A stretch of 21,500 nt of DNA from assembly GCF_964340395.1 (NCBI RefSeq), contig NC_135549.1, positions 32,510,832 through 32,532,331 on the forward strand, given 5' to 3'. Position numbers and translations under genes: made by a program. Source of the DNA: Glandiceps talaboti. Its lineage: Eukaryota; Hemichordata; Enteropneusta; Spengelidae. A model generated the notes under the pieces. It was not told where the DNA came from. It saw only the letters and a list, made by a program, of their open reading frames with translations, and did no database searches. This document shows, piece by piece, positions 19,203 through 21,500 of the stretch (positions are counted from its first letter, which is position 1; each line of letters starts with the position of its first letter).

Positions 19203-21390
19203 ACATTATATCTACATGTACGTACATTATATCTACATGTATGTTATATCTACATGTATGTTATATCTACGTGTATGTTATATCTACGTGTACGTTATAT
19301 CTACGTGTACGTTATATCTACGTGTACGTTATATCTACATGTACGTTATATCTACATGTACGTTATATCTACATGTACGTTATATCTACATGTACGTTAT
19401 ATCTACATGTACATTATATCTACATGTACATTATATCTACATGTACGTTATATCTACATGTACGTTATATCTACATGTACGTTATACCTACATGTACGTT
19501 ATATCTACATGTACGTTATATCTATGTGTACGTTATATCTACATGTACATTATATCTACATGTACGTTATATCCAAGTGTACGTTATATCTACATGTACG
19601 TTATATCTACATGTACGTTATATCTACATGTACGTTATATCTACATGTACATTATATCTACATGTACGTTATATCTACATGTACGTTATATCTACGTGTA
19701 CGTTATATCTACGTGTACGTTATATCTACGTGTACGTTATATCTACATGTACGTTATATCTACATGTACGTTATATCTACATGTACATTATATCTACATG
19801 TACGTTATATCTACATGTACGTTATATCTACATGTACGTTATATCTACATGTACGTTATATCTACATGTACGTTATATCTACATGTACATTATATCTACA
19901 TGTACGTTATATCTACATGTACGTTATATCTACATGTACGTTATATCTACATGTACGTTATATCTACATGTACGTTATATCTACATGTACGTTATATCTA
20001 CGTGTACATTATATCTACATGTACATTATATCTACATGTACGTTATATCTACATGTACGTTATATCTACATGTACGTTATATCTACATGTACATTATATC
20101 TACATGTACGTTATATCTACATGTACGTTATATCTACATGTACGTTATATCTACATGTACGTTATATCTACATGTACATTATATCTACATGTACATTATA
20201 TCTACATGTACATTATATCTACATGTACATTATATCTACATGCACGTTATATCTACATGTACGTTATATCTACATGTATGTTATATCTACATGTACGTTA
20301 TATCTACATGTACGTTATATCTACATGTACGTTATAACTACATGTACATTATATCTACATGTACATTATATCTACATGTACATTATATCTACATGTACGT
20401 TATACCTACATGTACGTTATATCTACATGTACGTTATATCTACATGTACATAATATCTACATGTACATAATATCTACATGTACATTATATCTACATGTAC
20501 GTTATATCTACATGTACATTATATCTACATGTACGTTATATCTATGTGTACATTATATCTACATGTACATTATATCTACATGTACATTATACCTACATGT
20601 ACGTTATATCTACATGTACATTATATCTACATGTACATTATATCTACATGTACGTTATATCTACATGTACGTTATATCTACATGTATGTTATATCTACAT
20701 GTACATTATATCTACATGTACGTTATATCTACATGTACATTATATCTACATGTACGTTATATCTACATGTACGTTATATCTACACGTACGTTATATCTAC
20801 ATGTACGTTATATCTATGTGTACATTATATCTACATGTACATTATATCTACATGTACGTTATATCTACATGTACGTTATATCTACATGTACATTATATCT
20901 ACATGTACGTTATATCTACATGTACGTTATATCTACATGTACGTTATATCTACATGTACGTTATATCTACATGTACATTATATCTACATGTACATTATAT
21001 CTACATGTACGTTATATCTACATGTACGTTATATCTACATGTATGTTATATCTACATGTACGTTATATCTACATGTACATTATATCTACATGTACGTTAT
21101 ATCTACATGTACATTATATCTACATGTACATTATATCTACATGTACATTATATCTATGTGTACGTTATATCTACATGTACATTATATCTACATGTACATT
21201 ATATCTACATGTACGTTATATCTACATGTACATTATATCTACATGTACATTATATCTACATGTACATTATATCTACATGTACATTATATCTACATGTACG
21301 TTATATCTACATGTACATTATATCTACATGTACGTTATATCTACATGTACATTATATCTACATGTACATTATATCTACATGTACGTTATA
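19203..21390. repeat. 17-bp minisatellite, ~129 copies
   Basis: The unit is ACATGTACGTTATATCT. It lies upstream of exon A in the next intron. All three plus-strand frames stay open because 17-bp units cycle through frames without a stop, producing Tyr/Ile/Cys/Val-rich frames of 320-437 codons that are not genes. Units differ mainly at two positions: ACGTGT/ACATGT/ATGTGT and TACGTT/TACATT. Confidence 0.97.
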
Positions 21391-21500
21391 TTGTCTGTAT
21401 AGCTACCTGGATGTTGTGTTCTTACTGTCCTGCAATCTAAAAGTTCTGAAGGCCCAAATACATGAGGCAACTCAATGAGCAACGCACTAATAATTGCCTT
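21391..21500. other. intron upstream of exon A, window end
   Basis: No GNS exon was recognised. A minus-strand AACATCCAG|gtagc looks like a donor, but the phase-0 frame needed to join exon A has a TAA 15 nt upstream of it. Confidence 0.5.

Noticed and set aside
19140-21478. Five overlapping plus-strand open frames of 320-437 codons rich in Tyr, Ile, Cys and Val
   Set aside because: They are the three reading frames of one 17-bp repeat without stop codons. No non-repeat protein domain is attached.
21395-21500. Upstream GNS exon ending AACATCCAG|gtagc
   Set aside because: Exon A needs a phase-0 partner; that frame has a TAA just before the donor, and no frame resembles GNS.

Overview
The window is intronic and exonic DNA of an animal. 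A single protein-coding gene on the minus strand is split by GT-AG introns. The DNA is AT-rich and packed with satellites. The protein and the dispersed repeats (CA/CAGA-bearing families, a CR1/L2-like LINE tail) suggest a marine invertebrate, but the sequence alone does not fix the phylum.

The gene is the 3' part of an N-acetylglucosamine-6-sulfatase (GNS-type lysosomal sulfatase). Seven exons were reconstructed from homology and splice signals: 19111-18944, 16386-16304, 14549-14431, 10064-9862, 4651-4535, 4159-4046 and 2341-2138 (stop TGA at 2138-2140). They join in phase to 335 codons plus stop, with no internal stop. The formylglycine cysteine and N-terminal exons lie beyond the right edge. 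An AATAAA at 1691-1696 (minus strand) is a possible poly(A) signal.

Everything else is mostly tandem repeat, roughly half or more of the window. The 3' flank and each intron carry their own unrelated array. From left to right these are: 43-bp units in the 3' flank, 35-bp units plus three ~310-bp units, 37-bp units at a 3' splice site, ~114-bp and 66-bp units inside a dispersed repeat, 37-bp units x ~98, 48-bp units x ~26, 61-bp units x ~32, and 17-bp units x ~129. All long open frames outside the seven exons come from these arrays.

The most unusual point is that two arrays straddle splice junctions of the gene. The ~3.6-kb array at 10.8-14.4 kb repeats the last ~10 bases of an exon together with its 5' splice site, giving ~98 tandem donor-like sites. 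The short array at 4.14-4.37 kb repeats the 3' splice site of another exon with the first exonic bases. Other points are a 156-bp structured insertion with 14-bp target-site duplications, a dispersed element whose second copy has two internally amplified segments, a LINE 3' end abutting an array, and CpG-decay-like variation in the 17-bp array.
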